64,000 bases of DNA from an uncultured bacterium (GTDB lineage Bacteria > Bacillota > Bacilli > Lactobacillales > Lactobacillaceae). Where the stretch lies: contig CAJMLF010000001.1 in assembly GCA_905214235.1 (NCBI GenBank), positions 138,044-202,043 on the forward strand, read 5' to 3'. A program made the position numbers and the translations under genes. Positions 47,952 to 55,783 of the stretch are shown in pieces. Within the stretch, counting starts at the first letter, position 1; every line of letters starts with the position of its first letter. The notes beneath the pieces are model-generated. The model had not been told where the DNA came from. It ran no database searches and worked only from the letters and a program-made list of their open reading frames with translations.

Positions 47952-48662
47952 CTATTCCCCCATTTTATCCATCGTTTTGTTTAGTAATTCATCAACCGTG
48001 TTATTACCAGAATTATTGGCGTGCCCCTTGGTCCAGGTAAAGTGCAATGCGGAGAAGCGCGGTAACAGGATTAAAATTTCCTGCCACAGTTGCTGGTTGG
48101 CGACCGGTTTACCCGTTGAGGTCCGCCAGTTACGCCGTCGCCAACCGTTTAACCACCCCTTCATGATCGGGTCCAAGACGTAGTGTGAGTCAAGAGTTGC
48201 CGCAATTTTTTTATCCTGCCAGCCAAGTTCAAGGAGCCTGTTTAAGGCATTGATCAGCCCCAGTAGCTCCATCCGGTTGTTGGTACTCCCCCACTCACCA
48301 CCAGTCCCAGTGAGCCGGCGACCAGCACCCTCAATGAGGTAGGCCCAGGCCGCCTTGTCAGTTTGCTTGACGTGCTGACCAAGTTTATTTCCGTGGTTAC
48401 GTGAGCCCCCATCGGAGTACAAGTAGACTTCGGGTTGATTAGCTGGTTGTTGGTCCCCTAACGCTAGCCGCAGCTGTTCAGGTCGCCGCGTTGACCGTTT
48501 GGACGTTGATGGGACTGCGAGCCAAGCCTGTGCTTCACTTAAGGTCGAAAATCCCCGGTAAACTGCTCCAGCGTAACCACTTACTTGTTTTTGACACGCC
48601 GGCCATGAATTGTATATTCCCGGCTGGCGGCCTTTTTTTACGACGTAATATTTTTTTGCCAT
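47952..48662 (-). CDS. rnhA: Ribonuclease HI with N-terminal viroplasmin-type domain
   Basis: Degrades RNA in RNA-DNA hybrids such as R-loops and primers. It has 236 residues. The N-terminal viroplasmin/RNase H1 hybrid-binding domain is KYYVVKKGRQPGIYNSWPAC followed by YRGFSTLSEAQAWL. A Gln/Pro-rich linker leads to the catalytic domain with YSDGGSRNHG (Asp), NNRMELLGLINAL (Glu), ATLDSHYVL (Asp) and HANNSGNNTVDELLN (Asp), so all four acidic residues remain. It is 5 bp ahead of mvaS. This eukaryote-like layout is frequent in Firmicutes. Confidence 0.92.
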   Translation of the reverse strand: MAKKYYVVKKGRQPGIYNSWPACQKQVSGYAGAVYRGFSTLSEAQAWLAVPSTSKRSTRRPEQLRLALGDQQPANQPEVYLYSDGGSRNHGNKLGQHVKQTDKAAWAYLIEGAGRRLTGTGGEWGSTNNRMELLGLINALNRLLELGWQDKKIAATLDSHYVLDPIMKGWLNGWRRRNWRTSTGKPVANQQLWQEILILLPRFSALHFTWTKGHANNSGNNTVDELLNKTMDKMGE

Positions 48663-48733
48663 GATGCTCCTGCTTTTTATTTGATCTAAGACGATTAATT
48701 ATTCCGCTGCTTATTATACAGAGGTCGAACGGT

Positions 48734-48844
48734 TTATATCAAATCATTGCTTTTGCGATATGTACGAGAAGCTTTGCGAACAGCGTCAATATTCGTATCC
48801 GTATATGATTTTCCGAATTTCCTAGGTATTACGAGTGTACTCAT
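48734..48844 (-). CDS. Possible tiny ORF in the gap before the accessory patch
   Basis: A 36-residue reading frame starting MSTLVIPRKFGKSYTD and ending RTYRKSNDLI. A TATAAT lies close upstream on the minus strand, but there is no ribosome-binding site. It could be a scrap of an older gene. The rest of the gap 48663-48964 is AT-rich and shows only the ribosome-binding site of the next gene. Confidence 0.2.
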   Translation of the reverse strand: MSTLVIPRKFGKSYTDTNIDAVRKASRTYRKSNDLI

Positions 48845-48964
48845 TTATACTTAAATTATAAGAATAATTGAGGTCATATGTTGCTGAAATAATCTTGGAA
48901 CCTAATTTTACATTGTCCAAATGCTGAAGACGTTAAAAGCTGAATATTTAGAGGAGGTCTTCTC

Positions 48965-49321
48965 TTGAAAACAACAAAACTAGTTGTGGGAATCATTATG
49001 ATTGTTGTTGCATTTTTCATTTCTATTCAATCTGTTATGGCTGGTATGAGCGAAGCATTTATTAATTCTGGTGGCCATGCTGGTACCGCAGGACTTATTG
49101 TTGAAATTTTATATCTCGCTTCCGGAATCGTTTATATTGCTACACGTGGTAAAGACAATTTTGGCCCTGACATTGCATCTTTAATTATGCTCTTGATTGC
49201 TTGGATCCTTGGCCTAATTAATGCAGGCATCTACAAAGATTTAATCATCTGGTCATGGTTAGCTTTTATTATCGGAATTGTATTTTTTGCCTGGCATAAA
49301 CTAGAAGACAGCAAGAAGTAA
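48965..49321 (+). CDS. Four-pass membrane protein, unknown function
   Basis: A 118-residue protein with four hydrophobic stretches (LVVGIIMIVVAFFISIQSVM, then AGLIVEILYLASGIVYIA, DIASLIMLLIAWILGLI and IWSWLAFIIGIVFFAW) and a short basic C-tail (HKLEDSKK). I do not recognise a named family. It starts with TTG behind a very good GAGGAGG. The codons are visibly more A/T-rich than in neighbouring housekeeping genes, which suggests acquisition. It lies 11 bp ahead of the DUF5067-like gene, so both are likely one transcript. Confidence 0.75.
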   Translation: MKTTKLVVGIIMIVVAFFISIQSVMAGMSEAFINSGGHAGTAGLIVEILYLASGIVYIATRGKDNFGPDIASLIMLLIAWILGLINAGIYKDLIIWSWLAFIIGIVFFAWHKLEDSKK

Positions 49322-49332
49322 GGTGAGCTGTA

Positions 49333-50241
49333 ATGCGATCAGATAGGTATAAAAACGTTGTTCCCTGGTATAAGCAATTTTGGGGATGGGTAATTATTGA
49401 CGCGTTCGTTATTGGAATCAGCGGAATTGTAATTACTGCTATATTTGACGGCACCAGCTCTTCTTCAAAATCGATAAGTAGTACTAATAATAACACCGAT
49501 AAAATTACCGATATTTCAAAGCCAAAGGGGAGTTTTGATGGTCATATTGCTAAACTGCCTAAGTATACTATCAAAATTACAAACGTTTCTCTTGGTGAAA
49601 ATGATGACGGTAAAAAATGTATAATTTTTGATTACACCGTTTATAATAAGTCCGCTAAAGACATGTCAGCGGAGGACGCTTGGATGCAGACTTTCAGCGC
49701 TTATCAGCCTGATAAAAACACACAAAACCAACTTGATAGTGATGTTGTTGACGTTAGTGATTCATTAGATGATGAAATGAATCAAGAAATCAACAAAGGT
49801 GGTCATGAAAAGGGTGAATTTATTGCGGTACTTAAGAGTGGTAAGCGTCCCGTTGTTCTAAAGGCCAAAGACGACGCTGGCCAGCTAATCGGAAAACACA
49901 CTTATAAGTTCAAGGCAAAAGCAACTCCTAAGGATGAGGGATCTGCATCCACCAATGGTAATAAGCAGGTAGCTACTGGTTCTAATAGCACCAGTAGAAT
50001 GGCCAACACTGCTGAAAGTTCAGATGATTCTTCAAAAAGCAGCAATAAAGATGATAACAGCAAGGTTGTGATTGATGGTCATAGTTTTCATCACCAAAAC
50101 GTTAATGATGGAGACTCCAACTATGACATGCTCGTTGGTGACAATGGAGAAGGTGAACTTACTGAGTGGGCTGTCAATAGCTCAACAGGACAACAAGGCC
50201 CTAATATGCAATCTAAAGTTAATGCAATCTATGGACATTAA
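49333..50241 (+). CDS. Membrane-anchored DUF5067-like extracellular protein
   Basis: A 302-residue protein with one N-terminal membrane segment (WVIIDAFVIGISGIVITAIF), no lipobox cysteine and a Ser/Asn-rich linker. The middle resembles DUF5067: YTIKITNVSLGENDDGKKC then FDYTVYNKSAKDMSAEDAW, an immunoglobulin-like beta domain found in surface proteins of Firmicutes. A Ser/Asn/Asp-rich low-complexity region follows (about residues 205-240), then a C-terminal stretch, ELTEWAVNSSTGQQG. Function is unknown. AAGGTGAG precedes ATG. It forms a pair with the membrane protein before it. A/T-rich codons again point to transfer. Confidence 0.75.
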   Translation: MRSDRYKNVVPWYKQFWGWVIIDAFVIGISGIVITAIFDGTSSSSKSISSTNNNTDKITDISKPKGSFDGHIAKLPKYTIKITNVSLGENDDGKKCIIFDYTVYNKSAKDMSAEDAWMQTFSAYQPDKNTQNQLDSDVVDVSDSLDDEMNQEINKGGHEKGEFIAVLKSGKRPVVLKAKDDAGQLIGKHTYKFKAKATPKDEGSASTNGNKQVATGSNSTSRMANTAESSDDSSKSSNKDDNSKVVIDGHSFHHQNVNDGDSNYDMLVGDNGEGELTEWAVNSSTGQQGPNMQSKVNAIYGH

Positions 50242-50393
50242 TCAGTAACTAGAGAAGCCCATCTCTGCTGGTGCAGAGATTGAAAATTATAAACCAAATA
50301 AATAATAGCAATTAACGCCCACGTTATTATCTGTGATAATAAATTGTATAGATCAAGTCTAAAGGACCCTTAGAGTAGGTGTTGGACTAGCAA

Positions 50394-50441
50394 AGCCTCA
50401 GTTCTGTGTATTTACATAGGTCTCAGGTTTTTTGTTTTTTG
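50394..50441 (+). terminator. Probable terminator of the two-gene accessory unit
   Basis: Imperfect stem CCTCAG..CTGTGT / ACATAG..CTCAGG followed by TTTTTTGTTTTTT, about 150 bp after the DUF5067-like gene. A smaller hairpin CTCTGC-TGGT-GCAGAG lies at 50264-50279. Confidence 0.5.
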
Positions 50442-50577
50442 AAGGTGGTATTTTGACATACACTAATAATTCAAAACCATTTAAAACATTAAATCAGCTG
50501 GGTGTTTTTGGCTAGAGATTCCAACGGTGTAATAGATTAACGGCTTTATCTATACTTGTACTAGGCCGGCTATTTTA

Positions 50578-50834
50578 GGCGATTACTTGTTCAAAAATTA
50601 CATTCAAGATGCTGTACTGACTTCAAGCAAAAAAAGATTAAGCAAGTTGAGCTTTTTAACTTAAAAGGAATTAAAGCTTTAACCAACCGGTTGGATACTA
50701 CTCACTTCAGTTCATGCTTTACCGGCCATTACATAATTCTGACAGCTATTTTCACTGGTATACGACTATAAGAGGTCCAATTACTGATATTTGAAAATAT
50801 CAACAAACAATTACAATCAATAAATCATGGAATG
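50578..50834 (+). pseudogene. Second tyrosine recombinase remnant, middle part
   Basis: One frame (from 50622) reads KQVELFNLKGIKALTNRL, then ILTAIFTGIRL-stop-EVQLLIFENIN and TINHG-like sequence. This is the catalytic-domain entry of phage/ICE integrases, whose consensus is roughly IxxLTxxL..(Y/M)ILxAIYTGMRxGEIxxLxWxDI; the box I arginine is kept (CGA 50763-50765) and a TAA replaces the glycine codon. Upstream, a different frame gives DYLFKNYIQDAVLTS, which may be the preceding piece after a frameshift. The C-terminal boxes are missing. It is on the plus strand, immediately upstream of tRNA-Ser. Not functional. Confidence 0.65.
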
Positions 50835-50862
50835 CTGTTAGGAAGGAATTCCAGGAGACCAC

Positions 50863-50891
50863 TTTACCTTTTAGGGCTTATCTGATACAAT
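50863..50891 (+). promoter_or_regulatory. Promoter of tRNA-Ser
   Basis: TTTACC (50863-50868), 17 bp and extended -10 TGA-TACAAT (50886-50891), 15 bp before the tRNA. Confidence 0.65.
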
Positions 50892-50906
50892 ATAGAAGTT
50901 GACGAT

Positions 50907-50995
50907 GGAGAGTTGGCAGAGTGGTAATGCACCGGACTCGAAATCCGGCGAACCCGTGTAGAGCGGGCGCGCAGGTTCAAATCCTGTACTCTCCT
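50907..50995 (+). tRNA. tRNA-Ser (anticodon CGA)
   Basis: Acceptor GGAGAGT pairs with ACTCTCC. The anticodon stem CCGGA/TCCGG holds loop CTCGAAA with anticodon CGA, reading UCG. The long variable arm has stem CCCG/CGGG, as expected for serine. The T-arm is GCAGG-TTCAAAT-CCTGT. CCA is not encoded. The base after the acceptor is T rather than the usual G of serine tRNAs. Single gene with its own promoter and terminator. Confidence 0.93.
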
Positions 50996-51025
50996 TTTAT
51001 ATAAAAATGTGGAAACACAGAAAAG

Positions 51026-51062
51026 CATGAATCCTTTAATATCGAGGGTTCGTGCTTTTTTA
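51026..51062 (+). terminator. Terminator of tRNA-Ser
   Basis: GCATGAATCC / GGGTTCGTGC stem (ten pairs with wobbles) followed by six T. Confidence 0.82.
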
Positions 51063-51112
51063 TTTGGTATGAAGAAACACCATAAAAATAAAGTCTGCAC
51101 ACATCTACTAAA

Positions 51113-51137
51113 AAAGCCCGCATTTTGTGCAGGCCGA
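51113..51137 (-). terminator. Minus-strand terminator after the coding scrap
   Basis: On the minus strand GCCTGCA / TGCGGGC with a five-base loop and TTTTTT. It can end transcripts coming from the membrane-anchored gene at 51308. Confidence 0.75.
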
Positions 51138-51171
51138 CAAAATATGTACAGAAATTGGCTAGTTCTCAGAG

Positions 51172-51282
51172 CTACAAGACTTTAAGGGCCTCAACAATTT
51201 GCTTAACGGTTTTATTTCTTTACTCGTCAATCAAATAAGCATAAGTATTATTTTTGTAGACGTTCAATTGACCTAGCCAGTG
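51172..51282 (-). pseudogene. Broken coding scrap of unknown origin
   Basis: One frame reads HWLGQLNVYKNNTYAYLIDE, a TAA, then RNKTVKQIVEALKVL and TAG. The composition is protein-like and the frame continues across the stop, so this looks like the tail of a decayed gene. I cannot name the family. The rest of 50996-51307 holds only terminators. Confidence 0.35.
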
Positions 51283-51307
51283 GTCTCCTTAAAAATCCCG
51301 TATCTAG

Positions 51308-51904
51308 CTAGTTATTCGCGATATTATAGGTGGTCTTACCATTCTTGGCACTATAAACCGCCTGGTCAGTGTTGTCTGGGTTAACAATTCGAATCGTGTA
51401 ATCGCCATTCAAAGCAGTCGAAACCTGGCTGGAATTCTCCTTAATCGAATTGGTCAGGTTTGACCACCCCATCTGACTAGCCTGGCTAGGGTCACTTACG
51501 ATTGCCTTGACCGCTTGAACCGTATTATCCGCCGTTGGCTTAATCGTGTAAGTGTTATTCTCCTCGTTAAACGATACCGTTCCTAACTTAGCATACCCCT
51601 TTTGAAGCTGACGCAGGACCGCCATTTGGTGGTTAGAACTCCCCTGCTGGCCGCCATTAATCGTACTGAAGTCATTTGAAAAACTACTTTGACTAACTTG
51701 TTGACTAGAAGAACTCGACTGACTTGAAGCCTGCTGTTGCCCCTTAAAGACCGGCAAATTAATTGTCCCGAAAATCACGGCAATCAGACTCAAAACAACG
51801 ATAACCGTCCCCGACTTCCATTCACGGTAACGTTGCCATGAATTTGCTAAATAGAAGCCGCCGAGAATCAACATCAGGCCGCCAAAAATAACCAGAAAGA
51901 TCAT
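51308..51904 (-). CDS. Membrane-anchored extracellular protein, unknown function
   Basis: A 198-residue protein with two N-terminal membrane segments (IFLVIFGGLMLILGGFYLA and GTVIVVLSLIAVIFGTINL). A Ser/Gln-rich linker (QQQASSQSSSSSQQVSQSS) leads to a globular outer domain of about 115 residues with an alternating helix/strand pattern (LRQLQKGYAKLGTVSFNEEN, DYTIRIVNPDNTDQAVYSA). Not recognised as a named family. The start is the ATG at 51904, six bases after AAAAGGAG; a longer TTG reading starts inside that site. It ends near a minus-strand terminator and is separated from apt by another. Confidence 0.78.
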   Translation of the reverse strand: MIFLVIFGGLMLILGGFYLANSWQRYREWKSGTVIVVLSLIAVIFGTINLPVFKGQQQASSQSSSSSQQVSQSSFSNDFSTINGGQQGSSNHQMAVLRQLQKGYAKLGTVSFNEENNTYTIKPTADNTVQAVKAIVSDPSQASQMGWSNLTNSIKENSSQVSTALNGDYTIRIVNPDNTDQAVYSAKNGKTTYNIANN

Positions 51905-51934
51905 TGTTAAACTCCTTTTCAAATATCCTTGATA

Positions 51935-51976
51935 TAAAAATAAGGGTGTGACTGTGATGCCTCACCCTCTATTTTT
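51935..51976 (-). terminator. Terminator of the recJ-apt unit
   Basis: On the minus strand AAAATAGAGGGTG / CACCCTTATTTTT hairpin, close after the apt stop. Confidence 0.82.
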
Positions 51977-52493
51977 AAAATTCCATCAGTGCCTTAACGT
52001 CGTAGTCCTTAACCTTTTCACGTCCATGAAGGTCCTTCAACTCAATTAAGAAAGCACAGCCAACGACAATTCCGCCCATTTCTTCAACCATCTTGATAGT
52101 TGCGGAAATGGTCCCACCAGTGGCCAGTAAATCATCGACAACGAGGACCCGTTGTCCTGGCTTGATTGAATCGTATTCCATCTGCAAGGTTGCGCTACCG
52201 TATTCCAAGGTGTAACTAGCACTGACTGCTTTACGGGGTAACTTCCCCTTCTTCCGTGCCGGTGCAAAACCAACACCTAATTCACGGGCAATTGGGCAAC
52301 CAACGATAAAGCCACGGGCCTCAGGGCCAACAACCATATCAACGTTCTTATCTTTGGCATAATTAACCAACTCATCAGTTGCTTGCTTGTACGCTTCACC
52401 ATTTGCCATCAACGGTAAGATATCCCGGTAGATAATCCCCTTCTCTGGATAGTCTGGGATACTGGCAACGTATTTATAAAGGTCTAAAGTCAT
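51975..52493 (-). CDS. apt: Adenine phosphoribosyltransferase
   Basis: Salvages adenine to AMP with PRPP. It is a 172-residue type I PRTase. The PRPP-binding motif is [13 protein letters not shown]; the adenine-pocket region includes [16 protein letters not shown] and [11 protein letters not shown]. The start has a rather long spacing from TAAAGGAG. It follows recJ by 18 bp on the same transcript; recJ-apt is a conserved pair in Firmicutes. Confidence 0.96.
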   Translation of the reverse strand: MTLDLYKYVASIPDYPEKGIIYRDILPLMANGEAYKQATDELVNYAKDKNVDMVVGPEARGFIVGCPIARELGVGFAPARKKGKLPRKAVSASYTLEYGSATLQMEYDSIKPGQRVLVVDDLLATGGTISATIKMVEEMGGIVVGCAFLIELKDLHGREKVKDYDVKALMEF

Positions 52494-52511
52494 AACCAGA
52501 AAATGTCTCCT

Positions 52512-54821
52512 TTAATCTTCCTTCAGGCACTGTAAAACCCATTTAGCGAGCGCTCCGGCATTACTGTAAAGGAGCGTCTGCTCAGCCTGGTAACGGGCAA
52601 GCTGCGCCTGATAGTGGTCCGTTTGTTTTAAATCGGCCTTTTGCGTATTCTTGGCAAGGTTTAAAACACCATTACTAATTGTAACAAATCCTACCTCAGA
52701 AAACACATTAATCATCAAATTTAATCGAACTTCATTAATTCTTAAATAACGACTAACCGCCGTCCGCTGGCCTGGCCACTGGATATTTGCCTTTCGAGCC
52801 AGGAAACGGTAAAGGGCAGCAAAATCATCCCGGGTGGGGAGCCCGGCAAGATAAACACTGTTGTTTTCAAACAGTAATAGGCGAATCAGGGCTGGACTTG
52901 CGCTATCCTTGTCGAAGATCTTGGTAAAGGTCGCTAAGCTCTTCGGGCAGTCAACAACCGTCACTGTCTTACCAGCAAAGTCCGTCGCGGCCGCCTGGTC
53001 AATCGATAGGGCTTTCCCGTCCCCAACGTGAGGCGCAATGTTCTCCCGTAACCGGGTATCTTCGACAACATAGAAGCCCGCTTGACCAAAATGGTTAGCG
53101 GTCAGGTGGCTTGTCCGCTGGTCGAGGATAACTGTCCCCCGGACACGGATATCGGTGAGTAGTAGTTGGATTGTCCGTTTCCCCTGCCATTCATTAACAC
53201 TCAGCTTCGCAACCAGGTCAACTTGACCACCCTGCCCCTTGAGAATTGGTGCCAGTTTTCCCTGGTTAAAGGCAACAACAGTCACTTGACCATTCAGGGA
53301 AAACTTAAGGTGGTCATTAGCCTTCCCCATCGTGCGAACGTCACTGGGCTGAACATCGTTAAATTCAAAAACGGGTTCCTCATTACCAGGACCAAAGGGG
53401 CCCAACTTTTGAATTTCCTGGTACAACTGCTCATTAACATCCCCCGCCCGCAGTTGGGCATCAACCACCAACGGGATTTGTTTATGACTATCAAATTGCT
53501 GCTTTTGTGCCTGGGCAAACAACGCCGCCCGTAACTCGTCCGTCTTACCTATTTCAAAGGACAAACCACAGGCAGCGGGGTGGCCCCCAAAGGTCGTCAG
53601 GAGGTCACGGTGGGGGTCAAGGGCATCGAAGAGGTTAAAGCCCGCGATACTACGTCCGGAGGCCTTGGCCACTTCACTTCCGTCATCAGCACTGGCAATA
53701 ATGGTCGGCTTCCCTGTCTGGTCCATGATTCGACTTGCAACAATGCCTAAAACGCCTTGGTGCCAGTTATGACCAACCAGAAGAAGGACCGGCTGATCTA
53801 GTGCATGGGCTGCCTGGTCACTGGCTTCCGCCATAATCTGATCAACCAATTCGCGTCGTTTTTGGTTCGCCGCTTCGACCTGTTGGGCAAGCTGGCTACC
53901 TGTTTGCTCGTCAACGGTCGTCAGCAGTTCGACTCCGGCATTAGCGTCGGCGATACGACCCAGAGCATTAAGACGGGGCGCAATCGTAAAGCCAATGTCG
54001 GTGGAGGTCAACTGTGCTTCATTCACCCCCGCTGCTTGTAAGAGGGCGTGAATACCAGGCCGCATCCCCTGACGCAGAAGTTGGATGCCAGCCCCGATCA
54101 AGGCCCGGTTTTCATCGGTCACACTCACAACATCGGCAATTTCGCCGATTGCCAAAAGGTCCAGCATTTCTTCCGGGAACTCATCTTGCAGGGCCCAGGC
54201 CACTTTAAAGGCCACCCCCACCCCTGATAGGTCAGGAAATGGGTAATTGCTTCCGGGATAACGGGGGTGGACAATGGCAACCGCGTTTGGTAGTTCCTTC
54301 GGGAGCTCGTGGTGGTCAGTCACCACCACATCAACCCCCTGGGCCATTGCAGCGTCGATTACATCTTTTCCACTGACCCCATTGTCCACCGTGATAATAA
54401 GCTTTGTGCCAGCCGCAATGATGCGTTGGTAGGCGTCCGCGTTGGGCCCGTAGCCATCTTTAAAGCGATCCGGAATATAGTAGTCAACGTTTGCCCCAAT
54501 TTCGTTTAAGGCTTCGTACATGACCGCGGTGCTTGTTATCCCGTCAGCATCATAGTCGCCGTAAACGGTTATCTTTTCATTTGCGGCAATCGCCTGTTCA
54601 ATCCGGTCAACCGCCTTGTCCATGTCATGCAACTGGTGGGGATCGTGAACCGTCTGCAGGTCGGGCTGAAGAAAGGCCTGGGCAGCATCAGCTTCTTTGA
54701 TGCCCCGGTTAGCAAGTAACTGCGCCATGATTGGCGAAATATGTAGCTGACTGCTTAAATCATGGCAGACCTTCTTATCCGCCACTGGCTGAAATTGCCA
54801 AGCATAATGTGAATTAATCAT
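52512..54821 (-). CDS. recJ: Single-stranded-DNA-specific exonuclease RecJ
   Basis: A 5'-3' exonuclease for recombination and mismatch/base-excision repair. It has 769 residues, the long Firmicutes form with an extra C-terminal region (about residues 560-769) beyond the DHH and DHHA1 domains. Catalytic motifs are VYGDYDADGITSTAVMYE, DNGVSGKDVIDA, VVTDHHELPKELP and the later GGHPAACG. GAGGGA precedes ATG. It lies upstream of apt. Confidence 0.95.
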   Translation of the reverse strand: MINSHYAWQFQPVADKKVCHDLSSQLHISPIMAQLLANRGIKEADAAQAFLQPDLQTVHDPHQLHDMDKAVDRIEQAIAANEKITVYGDYDADGITSTAVMYEALNEIGANVDYYIPDRFKDGYGPNADAYQRIIAAGTKLIITVDNGVSGKDVIDAAMAQGVDVVVTDHHELPKELPNAVAIVHPRYPGSNYPFPDLSGVGVAFKVAWALQDEFPEEMLDLLAIGEIADVVSVTDENRALIGAGIQLLRQGMRPGIHALLQAAGVNEAQLTSTDIGFTIAPRLNALGRIADANAGVELLTTVDEQTGSQLAQQVEAANQKRRELVDQIMAEASDQAAHALDQPVLLLVGHNWHQGVLGIVASRIMDQTGKPTIIASADDGSEVAKASGRSIAGFNLFDALDPHRDLLTTFGGHPAACGLSFEIGKTDELRAALFAQAQKQQFDSHKQIPLVVDAQLRAGDVNEQLYQEIQKLGPFGPGNEEPVFEFNDVQPSDVRTMGKANDHLKFSLNGQVTVVAFNQGKLAPILKGQGGQVDLVAKLSVNEWQGKRTIQLLLTDIRVRGTVILDQRTSHLTANHFGQAGFYVVEDTRLRENIAPHVGDGKALSIDQAAATDFAGKTVTVVDCPKSLATFTKIFDKDSASPALIRLLLFENNSVYLAGLPTRDDFAALYRFLARKANIQWPGQRTAVSRYLRINEVRLNLMINVFSEVGFVTISNGVLNLAKNTQKADLKQTDHYQAQLARYQAEQTLLYSNAGALAKWVLQCLKED

Positions 54822-54844
54822 TTCTATCCCTCACATCTATCCAG

Positions 54845-54881
54845 AAAATAATAAAAGGCGGTGTTCTTCCACTGCCTTTGT
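54845..54881 (-). terminator. Terminator of the obg-rnz-SDR operon
   Basis: On the minus strand AAAGGCAGTG / CACCGCCTTTT with one mismatch, then a T-rich tail. It lies between the SDR gene and recJ. Confidence 0.75.
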
Positions 54882-54936
54882 CTTTTCCCTTCACGGCTCA
54901 GGCAATTGTACTGCCTTTGTCCGCGTCCGGGTTTAA

Positions 54937-55770
54937 TTACAGCTCTTGCTTGTTCTGCTGAAAGTCGAAGAACTTCTTGATTGCCCAATCACCTAGGCCA
55001 GGGAAGACTTGGTATGCCCAGCCCAGATAAGAAACATAGCTTGGAACATTGATTTCCCGCGTCTTGTAACCGACGTTGTTCCATACCCGCCGGGCAAGCT
55101 CGTCCGCCGAAATAAACATCCACTTTGGTAGGTGACTCCGGTAGTTCCCACTATGGTCAGCCTTATCAAAGAACGGCGTATTAACTGGTCCGGGATTAAC
55201 CGTTAGAACCTGAACGCCGTAATCGGCCACTTCCATCCGCAAGACATTGTCGAACTGAATGACTCCGGCCTTAGTAGCAGAGTATACCGCACTGTTGGGC
55301 GTCGGGATCTTTCCGTCCGCCGATCCCAAGTTGATGATTGCCCCATAGCCCTGGTTCATCATTTGCTTGGCAACACAGCGACTGATGTACATCAACGCTA
55401 GGAGGTTAACGTCGGTCATCCCCTTCATTGTCTCATAGGACTGCCCAGCAGCTGGGGCGAATTTCCCCAGTCCGGCAGAGTTGACCAGGACGTCGATGCC
55501 CCCAATTTGGTGGGAGATCTTATCAAGAACCGCGTCGATTTCATCGGGCGATGTCACGTCCATTTGGTAGGCAAATGCCGGCCGACCAGAGAGCAGGAGG
55601 CACTGTTTGGCAACCGCAGAAACCTTTTCCTTATTGCGGGCCGTCACCACGACAATTGCTCCCCGCCGGGCGGCTTCTAGTGCCAACGCCTTGCCGATTC
55701 CACTGGAACCTCCGGTGATCAGAACCACTTCGTTTCTTAGGAATCGTAAAGTTTTCACTCTTCTCATCAT
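54937..55770 (-). CDS. Short-chain dehydrogenase/reductase (SDR) family oxidoreductase
   Basis: A 277-residue classical SDR enzyme, NAD(P)H-dependent, substrate unknown. The cofactor motif is LITGGSSGIGKALALEAARR, followed by NSAGLG, the catalytic serine in LGSADGKIP and YSATKAG with the Tyr-Lys pair. The start is the ATG pair at 55767-55770 behind AAAGGGG; a longer reading would overlap the rnz end. The same neighbour relation (rnz followed by an SDR gene, yqjQ) occurs in Bacillus, which suggests a membrane-lipid or quinone-type substrate only loosely. Confidence 0.88.
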   Translation of the reverse strand: MMRRVKTLRFLRNEVVLITGGSSGIGKALALEAARRGAIVVVTARNKEKVSAVAKQCLLLSGRPAFAYQMDVTSPDEIDAVLDKISHQIGGIDVLVNSAGLGKFAPAAGQSYETMKGMTDVNLLALMYISRCVAKQMMNQGYGAIINLGSADGKIPTPNSAVYSATKAGVIQFDNVLRMEVADYGVQVLTVNPGPVNTPFFDKADHSGNYRSHLPKWMFISADELARRVWNNVGYKTREINVPSYVSYLGWAYQVFPGLGDWAIKKFFDFQQNKQEL

Positions 55771-55783
55771 TGCAACCGCCCCT

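Noticed and set aside
50864..51100. 78-codon minus-strand frame containing RVQDLNLRARSTRVRR
   Set aside because: It is the antisense of tRNA-Ser and its terminator, a well-known spurious ORF type over tRNAs.
50907..51300. A direct repeat of the tRNA-Ser 3' end as an attachment site
   Set aside because: I looked for a second copy of the T-arm sequence in 48660-51300 and saw none, so the island border cannot be set that way.
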